A stretch of 64,000 nucleotides of DNA, from contig NC_092602.1 in the NCBI RefSeq assembly GCF_047663525.1, positions 2,549,501 to 2,613,500 on the forward strand. Direction: 5' to 3'. Under the pieces are notes generated by a model. It ran no database searches. It was not told the origin of the DNA and worked only from the letters and a program-made list of their open reading frames with translations. The position numbers were made by a program, and so were the translations under genes. Of this stretch, positions 39,521-50,999 are shown piece after piece; the first letter of the stretch is position 1, and every line of letters begins with the position of its first letter. The DNA is from Anas platyrhynchos. Lineage: Eukaryota; Chordata; Aves; Anseriformes; Anatidae.

Positions 39521-40079
39521 AAAAAAAATGTATCTATACACATACATCTTTCTGATCTTTGTGGCTCTTGCCAATTCTTTTATCTCCTAGACATTGGTCC
39601 CTGTTCCCTGGAAGATCTGAAAGCTTCCCAGTAGCTTTGTCCCGAGAGTCCCACCCCACACCCAGCCCACCTCTAGGGTACAGCAGCCCGCTGAGTGTGG
39701 TAGGACAGGAGGGATGCGACACAATTTGTGTGTGACCAACATCTCAGATAAACAAGTCTTGCCTTGCCTAGCTCTGCCTCACTGAGGGTGGGAAGAGAGA
39801 TGGAGAAATTACTTGTAATTGCTTTTTAAGTCTTAAAAAAAGCCATTTCAAATCAGTGCAAAGTTTCCGCTGGTTTTACAAGGTACACTTTTGTGGGGTG
39901 GGGGCACCAACACCACACCACCCATAGGGCTATCATTTGGCACTCCTGAGCATGCAACACTTTTCAATAAACACTTTAAATACGGGGGCAGCTGAAGGAT
40001 ATGACTGGTACAGCAGTGCCCTGCTAAAGCTAAAGTGTGACAAGTCAAGTGTCTCATCAAGAACAGCAGGAATTTCTGG

Positions 40080-40083
40080 TATA

Positions 40084-40116
<33 letters not shown>

Positions 40117-40117
40117 G
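40080..40117 (+). repeat. (AT)n followed by a 26-base poly-A run
   Basis: The run atatatatatat is followed by 26 consecutive A (40092-40117). No retrogene body is recognised upstream of it, so I list it as a simple repeat. Confidence 0.7.
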
Positions 40118-40429
40118 GTAATTGAACTCGACTTAGGCTTTTCATGTGTAACTATAGAGACCCTAGCAGGGGATTATCACAGGCACAGAACCACCCAAAG
40201 CCAACGCAGCACCACATACACTAAGAGTAAAGCTGAAGAACACCCGCGGGGGCACAAAGAACAGGGGCCGCGCTTGGTTCTAAGCCGGGAGCCCAGCAGG
40301 TACCTCGGGCTGGGGCTGGGCGAGGCTTTTGCGGCCATTCCTGAGAGTTCTGAGGCCGTCCCGGGAGGTTTTGAGACCACTCAGGGCCACCAGACCCTCA
40401 AGTCACCTCACGGCCTCACCACCCCGCGA

Positions 40430-40466
40430 CCGTTACTAACGGCTGCCTCACGACCGTTACCAACGG
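40430..40466. promoter_or_regulatory. Tandem MYB-type palindromes, DIABLO promoter
   Basis: CCGTTACTAACGG (40430-40442) and CCGTTACCAACGG (40454-40466) are two near-identical inverted repeats 24 bp apart. Each contains facing MYB recognition cores (YAACNG, here TAACGG or CAACGG, with CCGTTA on the other arm). They lie about 95-130 bp before the DIABLO ATG. Confidence 0.5.
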
Positions 40467-40482
40467 CCGCTCGCGCGCACGC

Positions 40483-40494
40483 TGCGCATGCGCA
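40483..40494. promoter_or_regulatory. Perfect NRF1 site, DIABLO promoter
   Basis: TGCGCATGCGCA is a full palindromic NRF1 element 66 bp before the start codon. NRF1 drives many nuclear genes for mitochondrial proteins, which fits a mitochondrial intermembrane-space protein. Confidence 0.75.
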
Positions 40495-40560
40495 GATTTC
40501 CCCCCCCTCCCGCCGCCGCCGCGCGCGTGACGCGGTTCCGCCGCCGCGCCCCGTCCCAAG

Positions 40561-43276
40561 ATGGCCGCCGCGGGGCGCTGGTTGCGGAGCTGCCGCTCGC
40601 TCCTCAGGTACCGCCTGCTGCCGATAAGCGCGTCCTAAAGCCCGGTTCTCGGTGTGGTTGAATGTTGACGGTGTGTTTTTAAAGCCCGATTTTCAACACG
40701 ATTGGGTATTAACGGCGTGTTCGCACGAGATGCGTGCCTTCCCTCGCGGGACCAACAGCTTACTAGCTTACTGTGCCTGCCTTCTGTTCCTTGTAGCTTT
40801 AATTAAATAACAGGACCCTAAACAACCTTGTTCATGTGCAAACGCGGCTGTTTCGCAGAATGGGTCAGACACGGATGTATCACGGAAGGTTCCTCCTGAC
40901 TGGGTTGCCTGGAACAGCCCCCACACGTTTCTTTCCTCCTTGACACCCGCCTCACGCGTTGTTTCTGTGCCTGACCCCCGTGTTTTGTGCTTGCAGACGA
41001 GGCTTCCCCGTGCTGGCGGCCGCCCGGAGACAGCCCGGCCTCTCCGGAGGGAGCAGGCGATGGCAGCAGGCGCTGGGCGTGGGGCTGGGAGCGGCGCTGT
41101 GCGCAGTCCCGGTCATTGAGGTAATGTCATGAGAGAGATAGGATCGGGGGAAACAGTTCTAGCCAAAAACACTTGCCTAGCGTTGTACGAGTTAATGTTT
41201 ACCTTAGTACCATCCTCGTTCCTTCTCAGGGATCACAGGTGGTTATCTGTGTAGTTGTTAAGGAACAGAAATGAGAAAGACGGGGTTTACCTTCAATAAC
41301 ATCTTAAAAAAGGTTGCCTTGTTCTACAGAGAAAGGTGAAACACCACTAAGAATTAGGCTGTCCAAGCTTGTAATTAACAGTCTGCTTTTGCTTACCGTT
41401 ATTTGTTACAATAACGTATACTTCAATGTCATTGTAAAGACGATGCAAATTTGTTGTCTTTCAGAAACAGAATTCCTCTTCTCTCAGTAACGATGCCCTG
41501 ATTAAAAGAGCAGTTTCTCTGGTAACAGACAGCACTTCCACTCTCCTCTCTCAAACAACGTACGCGTTGATTGAAGCATTGACAGAGTATACGAAGGTAA
41601 GCTGAGTGATTGTGAGTAGTGTACTCATATATTTCTGCTTTTCATGCAGTACTAGTGTATTTGTGTGCAAGGAACTCCTGTAGCACAAGCAGGCTTTCAG
41701 AGCAGGAGATCAGAGTGGCAGTTAGATGCTCTGGATTCCAAAAAGCCCAGAACGATGCGTACATACTCCTGGAGTATGAAAGTTTGAGTCAGTGTACTCC
41801 TTCCTTTTTTCAACATCTTTAAAATTATCAGTAAACTTAAGAACAAAGCACCTATTTGGAACTATTAAACGATTCTGTTACCCGCTGTATATACTGGGGA
41901 TTAAACACAGACAGGTTAGTTCTTTTCTTATTTCTGTGACTAATTAACAGAAGTTAACACTGAGACGACATCAGTGACTTACAGATTTTCCTGTAACTGT
42001 GTGAAATGATTCCTTTGCAGGCGGTTTATACACTAGTGTCTCTCTACAAGCAATACTCAAATCTTCTTGGGAAGATGAACTCCGAAGAAGTAGACGCAGT
42101 CTGGCAGGTGGTGATAGGAGCCAGAGTTGATGTAAGCAATCACCTCCCTTCGGTCAGCAACTTGCCTCATTTATGCTGCTCAGAAAGCTGTTGTGTCACT
42201 TGCTGACCTTTTCACAACGGTTTGGAAGAGCATTCTGATACGCATCTATAAAGCTGAGTAATACTTTATTTTACTCCTAGATGACAACAAAACAGCAAGA
42301 ATACCTGAGGCTGGAGTCCAGCTGGATGACAGCGTTACGTCTCTCAGAGATGGCAGCAGAAGCTGCGTATCAATCAGGTATGCAGAAGCAGAAATACTGA
42401 GAATCTTTCAGCTAACATTTAGGTGCCCCTCGCTGGATTCACTTTTATTGAAGTGAGAGTATTTGCCTTTCGCTCAGGGACGATAGGAATTTTGTTTTCT
42501 CCCTGTACACACACTTCCACAAAACATGCAGAGACTTGACAGCTCTGAGATTGAGTTATGAGCTGACTTGGCAAAGTTATTGGAGCAGAGAAAGATTAGG
42601 ACAAAAAAGGTAAATATCCAGGGGCAGCCTAACTGCACATTTCTTGATGAAACTGTTGAAAAAGACATACGATCTGTAGGAGCACAGGAAAACAGGTTTC
42701 CATGTTCAGCAGTGCCACGCTTTCCAGTTCATGTTCCATGACAAGACAAGGCCTGAAAGTTCCTGGTACACGGCGACTGGGCTGGGCTTAGTTCTCAAAC
42801 CCAACAACACAAGCTGATCCAATTTGACCAGATGCTGGCTGAAAGCTGCTTGGGCTGGAGGAATTCAAGGGGACACAAAAATCTCAAGGTCGGCATGTTG
42901 TTGGTTGAGGTAAATGAACAGTAAATGCATTTAGCATTAATACAGCCCAAGAGCCATCAAAACACTTAGCAAAGCAGGTGATAATTACAGACAGTTGCTT
43001 CCTTAATTGAAGGTTTGCTGAGTGCTCTCTAACCTAATGAATTTAAATTACTGCTTTTCAGGTGCAGATCAAGCCTCAGTGACAGCCCGAAGCCACATCC
43101 AGCTAGTGAAATCACAAGTGCAAGAAGTGCGGCAGCTGTCCCAGAAAGCAGAGACGAAGTTAGCTGAAGCTCAAACAGAAGAGCTGATAAAAGCTCAAGG
43201 AGAGGAGTCTTCATTGCCGCAGGGTGTTATAGGAAGTACGGATGCAGGTGAAGACCCTTATCTCCGGGAAGACTGA
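40561..43276 (+). CDS. DIABLO: DIABLO (Smac), mitochondrial IAP antagonist
   Basis: Released from the mitochondrial intermembrane space during apoptosis, the processed protein displaces caspases from XIAP/cIAPs. Exons: 40561-40607, 40997-41120, 41465-41596, 42021-42131, 42281-42377, 43062-43276. Phases are kept and the sum is 726 nt, giving 241 residues (human 239). Residues 1-51 are an Arg-rich, acid-free presequence ending ...GLGAALC. Cleavage before residue 52 would expose AVPVIE, the IAP-binding motif (AVPI in mammals). The rest is the helical arch domain ([40 protein letters not shown]) with a charged C-terminal helix ending PYLRED. The start is the first ATG, inside a YY1-like AAGATGGCCGCC in a CpG-rich promoter. 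Confidence 0.97.
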
Positions 43277-43702
43277 AAAGAACTGAAGTGTCACCTTCGA
43301 GTACGTGAGAATTGATCAGAAATCCTGGGGTCCTAAACTTCTAAGTGGATAGTGGGAAACTGCTGAAATAAGCCTGTGATTCCATTTTTTTCCCCTAAAT
43401 AGGCTTGCTTTACAAATCAAGTCAATTCCAAGACTCTGAAAAAGCCTTCACCTTGTTTGTAGCCTACCACGTTTGTAATAATTATAGATTTGATTATTTA
43501 AGTGTTTAACTATGCAAATGTGAAAATTGCTATCAAGGATAGCTTGTTGTTCATTGTCTCTGCCGGGAGGATCCTACCCATGGTGCGATGTGTTTCTGGG
43601 AGCTCTCTGACATAGGGGCTAACTAGGTATCAGCCAAAGACGTGTATTTAAAAGTGATAATTTTTAACCTGTGAAGTAAATGATACGTTAGTAGACACCT
43701 TT

Positions 43703-43708
43703 ATTAAA
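43703..43708 (+). terminator. Possible DIABLO polyadenylation signal
   Basis: ATTAAA 427 bp after the DIABLO stop. No AATAAA was seen in the next kilobase, so the true 3' end is uncertain. Confidence 0.3.
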
Positions 43709-43719
43709 CTGTGCAAGTG

Positions 43720-46340
43720 CATTTCCTTTCAAGTATGCCCACATAGATAAGAGATTAAGTGCTGTTTTCTGTTTTGACTTTGTAACAGAGTTGAGTCTGA
43801 CAACCATATCTAATTGCACTTAATTGCAATCAGGGAAAACATTTGCTATTGAGCTGAAAACTTTCGATGGAGTTACCCAAGCTCTTCTTGGAGAAGTTTT
43901 GCAGTGCAGTACAGTCTCCAACAGTCTCTTTCACCCAGGAGTCGCTGCTTGTAGAACAGCTGCCTTCCTCAGGAAGCATAAGATGTGATTTTCAACGTAC
44001 TGTGGTTACAGAGTAGTTGTGACAATCGCTGCAGACTTTATAAAGCAACAAAAGTGAGTTTTACGTATTTGAGTGCTTTCTAGCACAAGATTCAGGAAAA
44101 TTATCTGAATTCTCTCTTTTGGTAAGCTTAATGTTTCACTGCAGGTTTTAAAACCGCAAGTGTCTTTCACTGTGTTCATTTTCTAACTTGACAGCTTCAT
44201 GTGAAATTTGCAGAATTAGCTGTACAGACAATATAAACTTTAGCTGAGATTGCTTTGTACAGTAGCACTGGCTAGAACTCTGTCGCTGCTGATTTGAGTC
44301 AGTTAATCCCTATTCATCACCTTTTGTAAGAAGGCATGCAATCATAAGATTTTCCACTATAAATTAGCAGCAGATGCACTACATGTGGTGAGGTTGCTGT
44401 TACTAAACTGAGTTCTGCTTGACTAGGAATTTTTTTTCATCTGTAACACGAGCCTTTCTCTGTCTCCTTTTGCCTGCCTTTTGAACAAATGCAATCTCAG
44501 CTGCACAGCACCATAAATTTAGATTATATAGTAAAAGCTTTGAAAAACAAACAAACAAACAAAAAAAACATCAACTTTCCTTGCTCCTGCTGCTCACTGG
44601 ATGCTGCTGTATCCAAGGGGGAAGGCAGGGTCTGAAATCAAAGCTCACAGGAAGATGCCAGCATCTGCTGTGCCAGTAGTCAGAAGGTCCCAAACACGCC
44701 TTTGGGCTGGAGCACTGGGGAAGACCCAACTGTCATGTGCCAGTTTGTTGTAGCAGTGGCACAGCCACACCCTCAAGAGCTACAGGCAACTTCAGGTCAG
44801 CCTTCTAACCGCATCTGCTCTGCTTGTTCTGTGCTGCAGTTGAAGAACCACCAAGCCACTGATTGAAACATGCATACAGGCTATGTTTCTGTCACAATGC
44901 TGCACTAACTCCTCTCAGATGCTTGCATGACAAGGATATGGCTTAAGAAAGATAAACATCAACCCAGGAGTCTGGGAAGCGGCCATTCTTCCCCTTTCAG
45001 AGCCTCCCCCCCCCCCCCCCCCTTGCAGCCCAACTTCTTGTTTTACAGTTTGACACAGGTTCTACCCCCACGCATCTGAACTGCTGTGACAGGAAGCAAT
45101 TAGTCAGTGCAATCAAGTCAAAAAGGGAAAGAAATACTTGAGTGGCTCCACAGCACCTCCCAGGTGGGGTGGAAAAGATCCCCCTGCACCTTCCTTGAGA
45201 AGTGAGAGTTGCGTGCGCGGAATTAGCCTATGCACTTAAGCCCAGAACTGCCATGACATCACTCGCTGCGTGATGTTCCTGAGTTTGCATTTGGACTCAG
45301 CGAGGGGATCAGAAAAACGCTGCCAGAGCAGCTGACATCGTACCAAGCCCGCTCCGTCCAGTCTCTTCTCTGGAACAGACAGTGGTGCCCAGGGCACAGT
45401 GCTGAGAAATGCAGGGCTTTGCTGCGCGATACTCAACCTCGTTTACAAAGCCAATTAGTCTAAAACTACGTGTAGTGTCTCAGGTACAGCTGATTAATAA
45501 CTGCTAGGGCTGCAGTGAGATGGAGTAGCAGCTGCTACAGGAGCACACAGGCTCACGGAAGGTTTTTTTTTTTAGACGCACACCTACTCACATGTAGCAC
45601 AGAAACAGCTCCCGTGAGAGTGGCAACTCGTGCTGTAAGAGTCACGCAGTGGAGCTAAACTTGACCTACAGCTGGTGCTCTAGAAAGCCAAGGCCACAAG
45701 GAAAATACGTTGTCAGACAGGACTGCCAGGAACCCCTCAGCCCCGGGCTGTACAGTACTGCACCCCACAGCAGCGCGGGGCAGGCAGCCTCCCCAGGGAG
45801 CCTGGCACACCCCGGGACTCAGGATGCCCTCCAAGCCTAAGCAGCCAGGACAAGGAACTCCTGGCAGTGCTCCCCAGGCACCTCTGGAAGCTCCAGCTCA
45901 CAGCTGGTGGCCCTGAACACTGAGCAGCTGGGACACAACCAGCTCTGATTCCTGTGATTGCACACCCTCATTCCCCTTACATTTTTCTAAGCTTCCAGGT
46001 CGCTGCCTGCTCACACAGCACATCTGGCAGCAAGGCTGAGAAGCTTCATAAACTGTCAGCTAATCTCAGCTTCAGAATTGATTGGTCCTCAAATTAGTTA
46101 CTCCAGAGCACTCAAGAGATTAATCACGGCTTCTGTGTCAATGCATCGCGCCTGGACCGTGGGCAGAGAGCAGCAGCTGCTCACAGAAGTGACAAGTTTC
46201 CATTTCCTCATAACCCTTTAATATACTCTTTAATATCCATGACTCCTTAATGCAAATATCACCAGACGTCAGCATGCTTTGGCTCCTAGTTCTAGCTTTC
46301 AGGAGACCCAGAAAAATTCCTGTGAATACTTTCAGAACTG
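43720..46340. other. Convergent intergenic region between DIABLO and B3GNT4
   Basis: No gene recognised. Probably holds the 3' UTR ends of the two converging genes. Includes a CAAA-type repeat near 44543-44568 and a C17 run at 45006-45022. Confidence 0.5.
45006..45022. repeat. Poly-C run (17 C)
   Basis: Uninterrupted C homopolymer between tcct and ttgcag, in the intergenic region between convergent genes. Confidence 0.85.
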
Positions 46341-46343
46341 TAT

Positions 46344-46349
46344 TTTATT
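46344..46349 (-). terminator. Possible B3GNT4 polyadenylation signal
   Basis: TTTATT on the plus strand reads AATAAA on the minus strand, 790 bp after the B3GNT4 stop. Confidence 0.4.
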
Positions 46350-47138
46350 TATACCCAATGAAAACAAGCAAACGAAGCAAATAAACCCCAAACACCTCCC
46401 ACACAGCATGAAAAGCTGCAGCCACTGGGACTTAACTACCTCTCAGGACATATTTCTGCTCAGACTAGATCAGAAATTGTTTGTGCAAAAGCTTCTAGTG
46501 CAAGTAAACTTGTAGTAACTTTCTGTAAAATCCAAAGGGCTTAAATTGGAGCCCAATCCCTCGGATTACTGTGCTGTTAAGGCAATACATTTTAAGGCTT
46601 TTCCCCACACTCCATTCCTTTTCTCCTGCTGCCCCACAGGACCTGTGGGATTGCTGGCCTGGGACAATGGAGCTGCACCGCAGCAGATGCAGCAGTATAC
46701 ACCGGCCTTTCTTCTACCATTGCCTTGACTAAAAAGGTTAGAAATAATTTAAAGTGCTCCGTCACTTGTTAGTCATCATTACCTTTCCCAGGAGAGACCG
46801 GATTAGGCTGGCAGTCCGACACCAGCCTCAGTGTTGCAGAATCTCCACAGGAGGTAGCACCTCATTCACGTTACCTGCAGCAGCTGTGAGCTCCCTGGGC
46901 CCCAGCGTGGCCAGGAGGAACCGAGCCGAGTCCCCTGCGCCGCGTCTCACCAAGCTACCAGCCCCGTCCCCTTCCCCTGACAATTCAGTAACCCACCAAC
47001 AAAGACTGACTGCAAACAAAACCCTATGGCTCACGTACAGCCTGTTAGTAGAGGACACATTTCTACCACAACCTGATTTTTAGTTTAAGCACCCTGTATC
47101 CGTCACCAGCCAAGATCCTGCTGTGCTCATCAGGAGCT

Positions 47139-48248
47139 TCATTTCCAACCGGTTCTGTAGGGGTGTGTTACTGACACTGCACACCGAATGCTCTCGTCCT
47201 TCACCAGCGTCCACATGATCCACATCTCAGTGGGGTTTAGCTTGTGCACAACCATCAGTTCCTTGTACAAGCACGGATCGAAAGGATTGAAAGGTCTCTG
47301 GATCCCAAAAGTCTTAAAGCCAGCATGGTTCTTTGGGGTCACTGCCATCTTTGCCAGACACATTCCCACAAAGACATCATCTATTGGGAAGAGCTCCATG
47401 TCCTCTGCGGTGCTCTGGAGTCGGCGCACTGTCGCTCTAGACATCACGTAACCCCCTCCGCCCGCATAGAGGGGATAGAAGGGGGCTCCGTACATGGTCT
47501 CTGGAATGAAGTACTTCACCTTGGTGTTCCTGATGGGCCGGGCGTTGGCAATCACGTCCCCAACAAAGAGATCCTGCTCAGGGTCCAGCTCCTGGAGGAA
47601 CTCAACAATATTGTAAGTGTTGACAAAGACATCATCGTCGCCCTTCAGCACAAACCTGGCATGCCAACAGTCCTCCATGAACCAGCGGAGGAAATGCAGC
47701 TCCTTGAGGGTCAAGTTGAAGAAATTGTCAGCAAAATCCCACTGCACGATGTCATCAAACTCCTGGCTTTCGTAAGCCAGCAGCTGGTGCAGGGGCTGCG
47801 CTTGGATTTTGGCCTCCGAGCGCCCGAGGAGGAACACCAGCCTGATGTGCCTGCCACCAATGGAGCCCTCCTTCCCCCACGTGTTCCTGATCGCCACCCG
47901 CCGCTCTATATTGATCGGGGGAGACTTGATCGCCAGCAAGAGGAACGTGTCCTTACTGCACCTGGAAGGCTTCAGCAGCGCTGAGAAGTTCCGGCAGTGC
48001 TTGTACGTTAGGAAGACGCGGTGAAGCTCCGGGAGGGCGAGGGAAGAATTGGCGAGGGTCAAGTCCGGCAAACACTTACTGGGTTCGGCGTTGTCCAAAG
48101 CTAAAGACTTGGGTTTGCGACTTGCTACATCCACTTTCTGCTCTGCTGACGACGTTGCCAACTTCGCCTCTCTCTTTAGGTAAAAAAGACACGCCAGCAG
48201 CATGACCGACAAGGCATAAAGCGCCAGGTTTTTAATCCTGGGATACAT
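47139..48248 (-). CDS. B3GNT4: B3GNT4, beta-1,3-N-acetylglucosaminyltransferase 4
   Basis: Golgi type II enzyme of family GT31 that adds beta-1,3-GlcNAc to galactose ends of N-acetyllactosamine chains. The 369-residue frame (human about 378) starts [17 protein letters not shown]: short cytosolic tail, one membrane anchor at about residues 6-26, then stem. Family motifs seen are [23 protein letters not shown] (metal-binding DDD), [11 protein letters not shown] and [11 protein letters not shown]. There are three N-glycosylation sequons (NSS, NFS, NLT). The whole coding region lies in one exon, as usual for this family. A minus-strand acceptor (cttcgtccccacag) ends just before 48275, so a 5' UTR exon is spliced on (donor near 48422). 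The open frame extends 5' to 48557, but that part crosses this intron. The paralogue choice (4) rests mainly on position between DIABLO and LRRC43. Confidence 0.92.
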   Translation of the reverse strand: MYPRIKNLALYALSVMLLACLFYLKREAKLATSSAEQKVDVASRKPKSLALDNAEPSKCLPDLTLANSSLALPELHRVFLTYKHCRNFSALLKPSRCSKDTFLLLAIKSPPINIERRVAIRNTWGKEGSIGGRHIRLVFLLGRSEAKIQAQPLHQLLAYESQEFDDIVQWDFADNFFNLTLKELHFLRWFMEDCWHARFVLKGDDDVFVNTYNIVEFLQELDPEQDLFVGDVIANARPIRNTKVKYFIPETMYGAPFYPLYAGGGGYVMSRATVRRLQSTAEDMELFPIDDVFVGMCLAKMAVTPKNHAGFKTFGIQRPFNPFDPCLYKELMVVHKLNPTEMWIMWTLVKDESIRCAVSVTHPYRTGWK

Positions 48249-48279
48249 CGCAATGTCCCGTGCGGGATCCAGGCCCTGT

Positions 48280-48600
48280 GGGGACGAAGAAGGACAGAAG
48301 GACAAGCCGGTGATCACCGAGAGCCGCACGCTCCCACCTCCCGTTCCCGGCACTGCGGGGCCAGGCGCAGCCCCGAGCTCCCCCCCACCCCGTCCCCAAC
48401 GCGGTTTTGGGGCGCGTCTCACCGCTGCGGGTCCCGGCGAGGACGGGAGCGCGGGGCCGGGCTCCGGAGCCAGCCCCGGGGGCAGAGCCCAGCCGGGAGC
48501 CGGGCAGCGCTGGCCACGCCGGGCTCCTTCTCTCCTCTCCTCTTCTCCTCCTCCCACCGGCAGCTGCCCGCTGCTGCCGCCGCCCCGCCCGGCCCCGCCC
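48280..48600 (-). promoter_or_regulatory. B3GNT4 5' UTR exon and CpG-rich promoter
   Basis: Minus-strand donor gcagcg/GTGAGA has its last exon base at 48423, followed by a 147-bp intron to the coding exon. The surrounding sequence is very GC- and CpG-rich with no TATA box. The exact transcription start is not visible. Confidence 0.55.
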
Positions 48601-48895
48601 CAGATTCGATCGCTGCATCCCCAACTCTACCTCCGCACGGTGCAGCCCCAATTGCCCCCCACCTGCTGCAAGTTGCACCCCCCAATTCCCCTGCACGCAC
48701 TGCACATTGCACCCCCAAATCCCCAACGCACACAGCACATTACACCCCCAGTTCACCCCCCCCACAGCACACTGCACCCCCAATCCCCCCCCATGCTGCA
48801 CCCCAATCCCTCCCCCTGCGTACTGCACCCCCAATTCCCACTCCCTGCACCCCCAGTCCCCCCAGTACATTGCACACCCACCACTGAGCTCCATC
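48601..48895. repeat. Degenerate C-rich minisatellite upstream of B3GNT4
   Basis: About 300 bp made of imperfect copies of a roughly 20-35-bp unit around gcacattgcacccccaatcc (for example near 48705, 48745, 48773 and 48825). The copies differ in spacer and C-run length. On the B3GNT4 coding strand the unit is G-rich (GGGGGTGCAATGTGC). Long open frames across it are by-products of the repeat. Confidence 0.8.
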
Positions 48896-48899
48896 CCAC

Positions 48900-50990
48900 G
48901 GCCCTGGCGATTTAGCAGCCCCGGCAGCCGAGCAGTGTCCCCGTGGGCTTTATTTCACTGACCTCCGTCACTCGCTCCAGCCACGGCCGCCTTAGGGAGC
49001 CTTGTCCACGGCCACCGTGCTCCACGGGCTCTGAGCAGCAGCCGAGGGCCACCGCAGCAGCTGTACCTGGAATTCCACTGTCAGCGGCACTGCCTCAAGC
49101 CCTCGGCCCTCCTCCGGCTCAGTGGAGTCTTTGTTTTTTCTTTTTCCTGGAGAAAGTGGTAAATCAGCCTTGGACTTTGTAGGATAAATCGCCCGAAAAG
49201 CAGCTGCATGCAGGGGGCTGTGCCCACCACGTTAGCACCGACTGCCGGGCCCTAAAGGAAAATCCACTTGAAAATGAGTTAGGGTGGTAAGCCCAGCTTC
49301 TTCTTTAAGCCCAATCTTTAAGCAGTTAATCAATCTGGGTGCAATTTTGCTTTTTGTAGTGAAATTGCCCTGTAATTTCCAAGAAAAAAGAACGATGCAG
49401 GCATAAATCATTCCAAGGATCCTGGAAAATCAAGCGCGAGGTAAAGGAGACCTATGTGAGACTACTTCCGAAGGCATCCTTCAATGTCTGGGCGAATTGT
49501 TTGCTCGAGACAAAGCTTGCTGCCTTTCCCCTTTGAGCCGCCTGGAAGGGATCCCGATTTCCCTGAGAGCACTTATTATTTGTGTGCATTTGCCGACGGA
49601 GGGATGCAAATCAGCCTCAGCTCCCGGCTGCAAGGGCCGGGAGCGTCCCCGGTGCCCCGCGGTGCAGCCGCTGCTGCAGCTCCAGGGGAACGGAGAGCGA
49701 GCACCGAAGGACCAGAGCACGCTTTGGTGACACAGGAAGATGCTACCTGCGTGCTGCGGTGACAATTGAGTGGCCCACCAGCCCCCACGGCCGCTCTCGC
49801 CTCCCTGGCTGTGGTCGGGCTGTGTGTGAGACTCATGAGTCACAGCACAGCATGCTGCCACGGGATGCTGCTGGTATTGGGTGTAGCAAACCGTGGGGCA
49901 GATTTTTGACGTGTCTTTTGAGAGATGCACCCTGAGACCTTGCTGTGCTGCAGGCTGAGGCTGTGGCTGTCATCCCCCACCTGCAAGAGGGGGCCGGGAG
50001 GGCCAAGCTGAACTCGAGTCGCTGACTACTTGGGGTTTTCTGTGGCGGCAGCTGTTTTCTGTGCACCCAACGCCATGCTCAGCCACACAGCCCCCAGCAG
50101 AAGGGGGGGGATAAGATAGAGAGAAGAGCTGCTACACACACACTGACCACAGGCACTGGGGTGGAAAGGAAGAAAAAAGCACTAGGCGGTTGTAGGACAG
50201 CAGCTCCCTGCTTCAGCAGCTGCTGAGCATGCACTGCAAATCAGCATCTCGTGGTGGGGAACAAACGCTGTGATAACCCAAGGAGTTTCTTCTTCTTTTT
50301 GGGTAGCTGGAAGGCCAGCAGGCTTCCTCGAGCACAGCCAGCATAGGACTGCAGGGTCTGAAGTCCTTCCCGTGGACAGGGTGAGGGTGCACAGAAAACA
50401 GCCAGAGCTCTTGGGGAAGGGGGGTTAATTGCACTGTTAAATTAGCAACTCAACCTGAGGCCAGAGCAGGGACACGGGGCTCCTCTGAGAGCTCCCGGTG
50501 GTGCTGGGGAGAGGGGCCTAGCCCGTTCCATGCTGTCCTCAACCCCTGAGCAACTTTTGGCATCGCCTTGAGCCACCTCCCCCACTTCCTCCTGCTCTTG
50601 CATTACCCCTCTGGCGCGCTGGCACTGTTATTTTTGTAGTCAAAACAAGAGTGCTGGAAAAATAACCTGCAAGAGGAAGGGCGAGCTCTGTCCGCAAGTG
50701 GCTTAAACAATGGTGCTGACAGAGCAAAGCCTGAGCTCCGTGCTGGGCGGCAGGGGATGCCTGTTAGGGGCTGGGGTGGTGTCTGCAGGGGTGGCAGCAG
50801 TGGGGTCTGTTCCTGGGCAGGCTGAGCACCTGGGCTCAGAGCTGGAAAGCCCACCGATCCCCTCCTCAAAGTACCTGGAGATGGATGAGGACCTTATTAT
50901 GGACCCCAGACAGCTGCCCACACCACGATGTGTGTACCAGGGCGTGTGCCTGGCCCTACAACCCCCACAGCCTCAATGACAGCATTCAGA
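48900..50990. other. Region between B3GNT4 promoter and LRRC43 3' end
   Basis: GC-rich and without a recognised gene. The block 49480-49935 has long open frames on both strands, which is expected from its GC content. No domain or splice pattern supports any of them. Confidence 0.5.
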
Positions 50991-50999
50991 GCCCCAAGC

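Larger units (their letters stand above)
40330..40640. promoter_or_regulatory. CpG-island-like DIABLO promoter
   Basis: GC- and CpG-rich stretch surrounding the first exon, with no TATA box, the NRF1 and MYB-type motifs upstream, and a YY1-like element over the start codon. Confidence 0.65.

Noticed and set aside
40080-40117. Poly-A run considered as the tail of a processed retrogene
   Set aside because: No retrogene body or target-site duplication recognised upstream.
48249-48557. N-terminal extension of the B3GNT4 frame by 103 codons
   Set aside because: The extension crosses a convincing acceptor and donor pair. The protein family starts with the short tail and membrane anchor at MYPRIKN.
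48232-48961. Overlapping 184-220-codon frames on both strands near the B3GNT4 promoter
   Set aside because: They are translations of GC-rich promoter sequence and of the C-rich minisatellite (repeating LHP/TPN patterns), with no ordinary coding features.
49481-49935. Long overlapping frames on both strands
   Set aside because: Open on both strands at once, as expected from high GC; no evidence for a gene.
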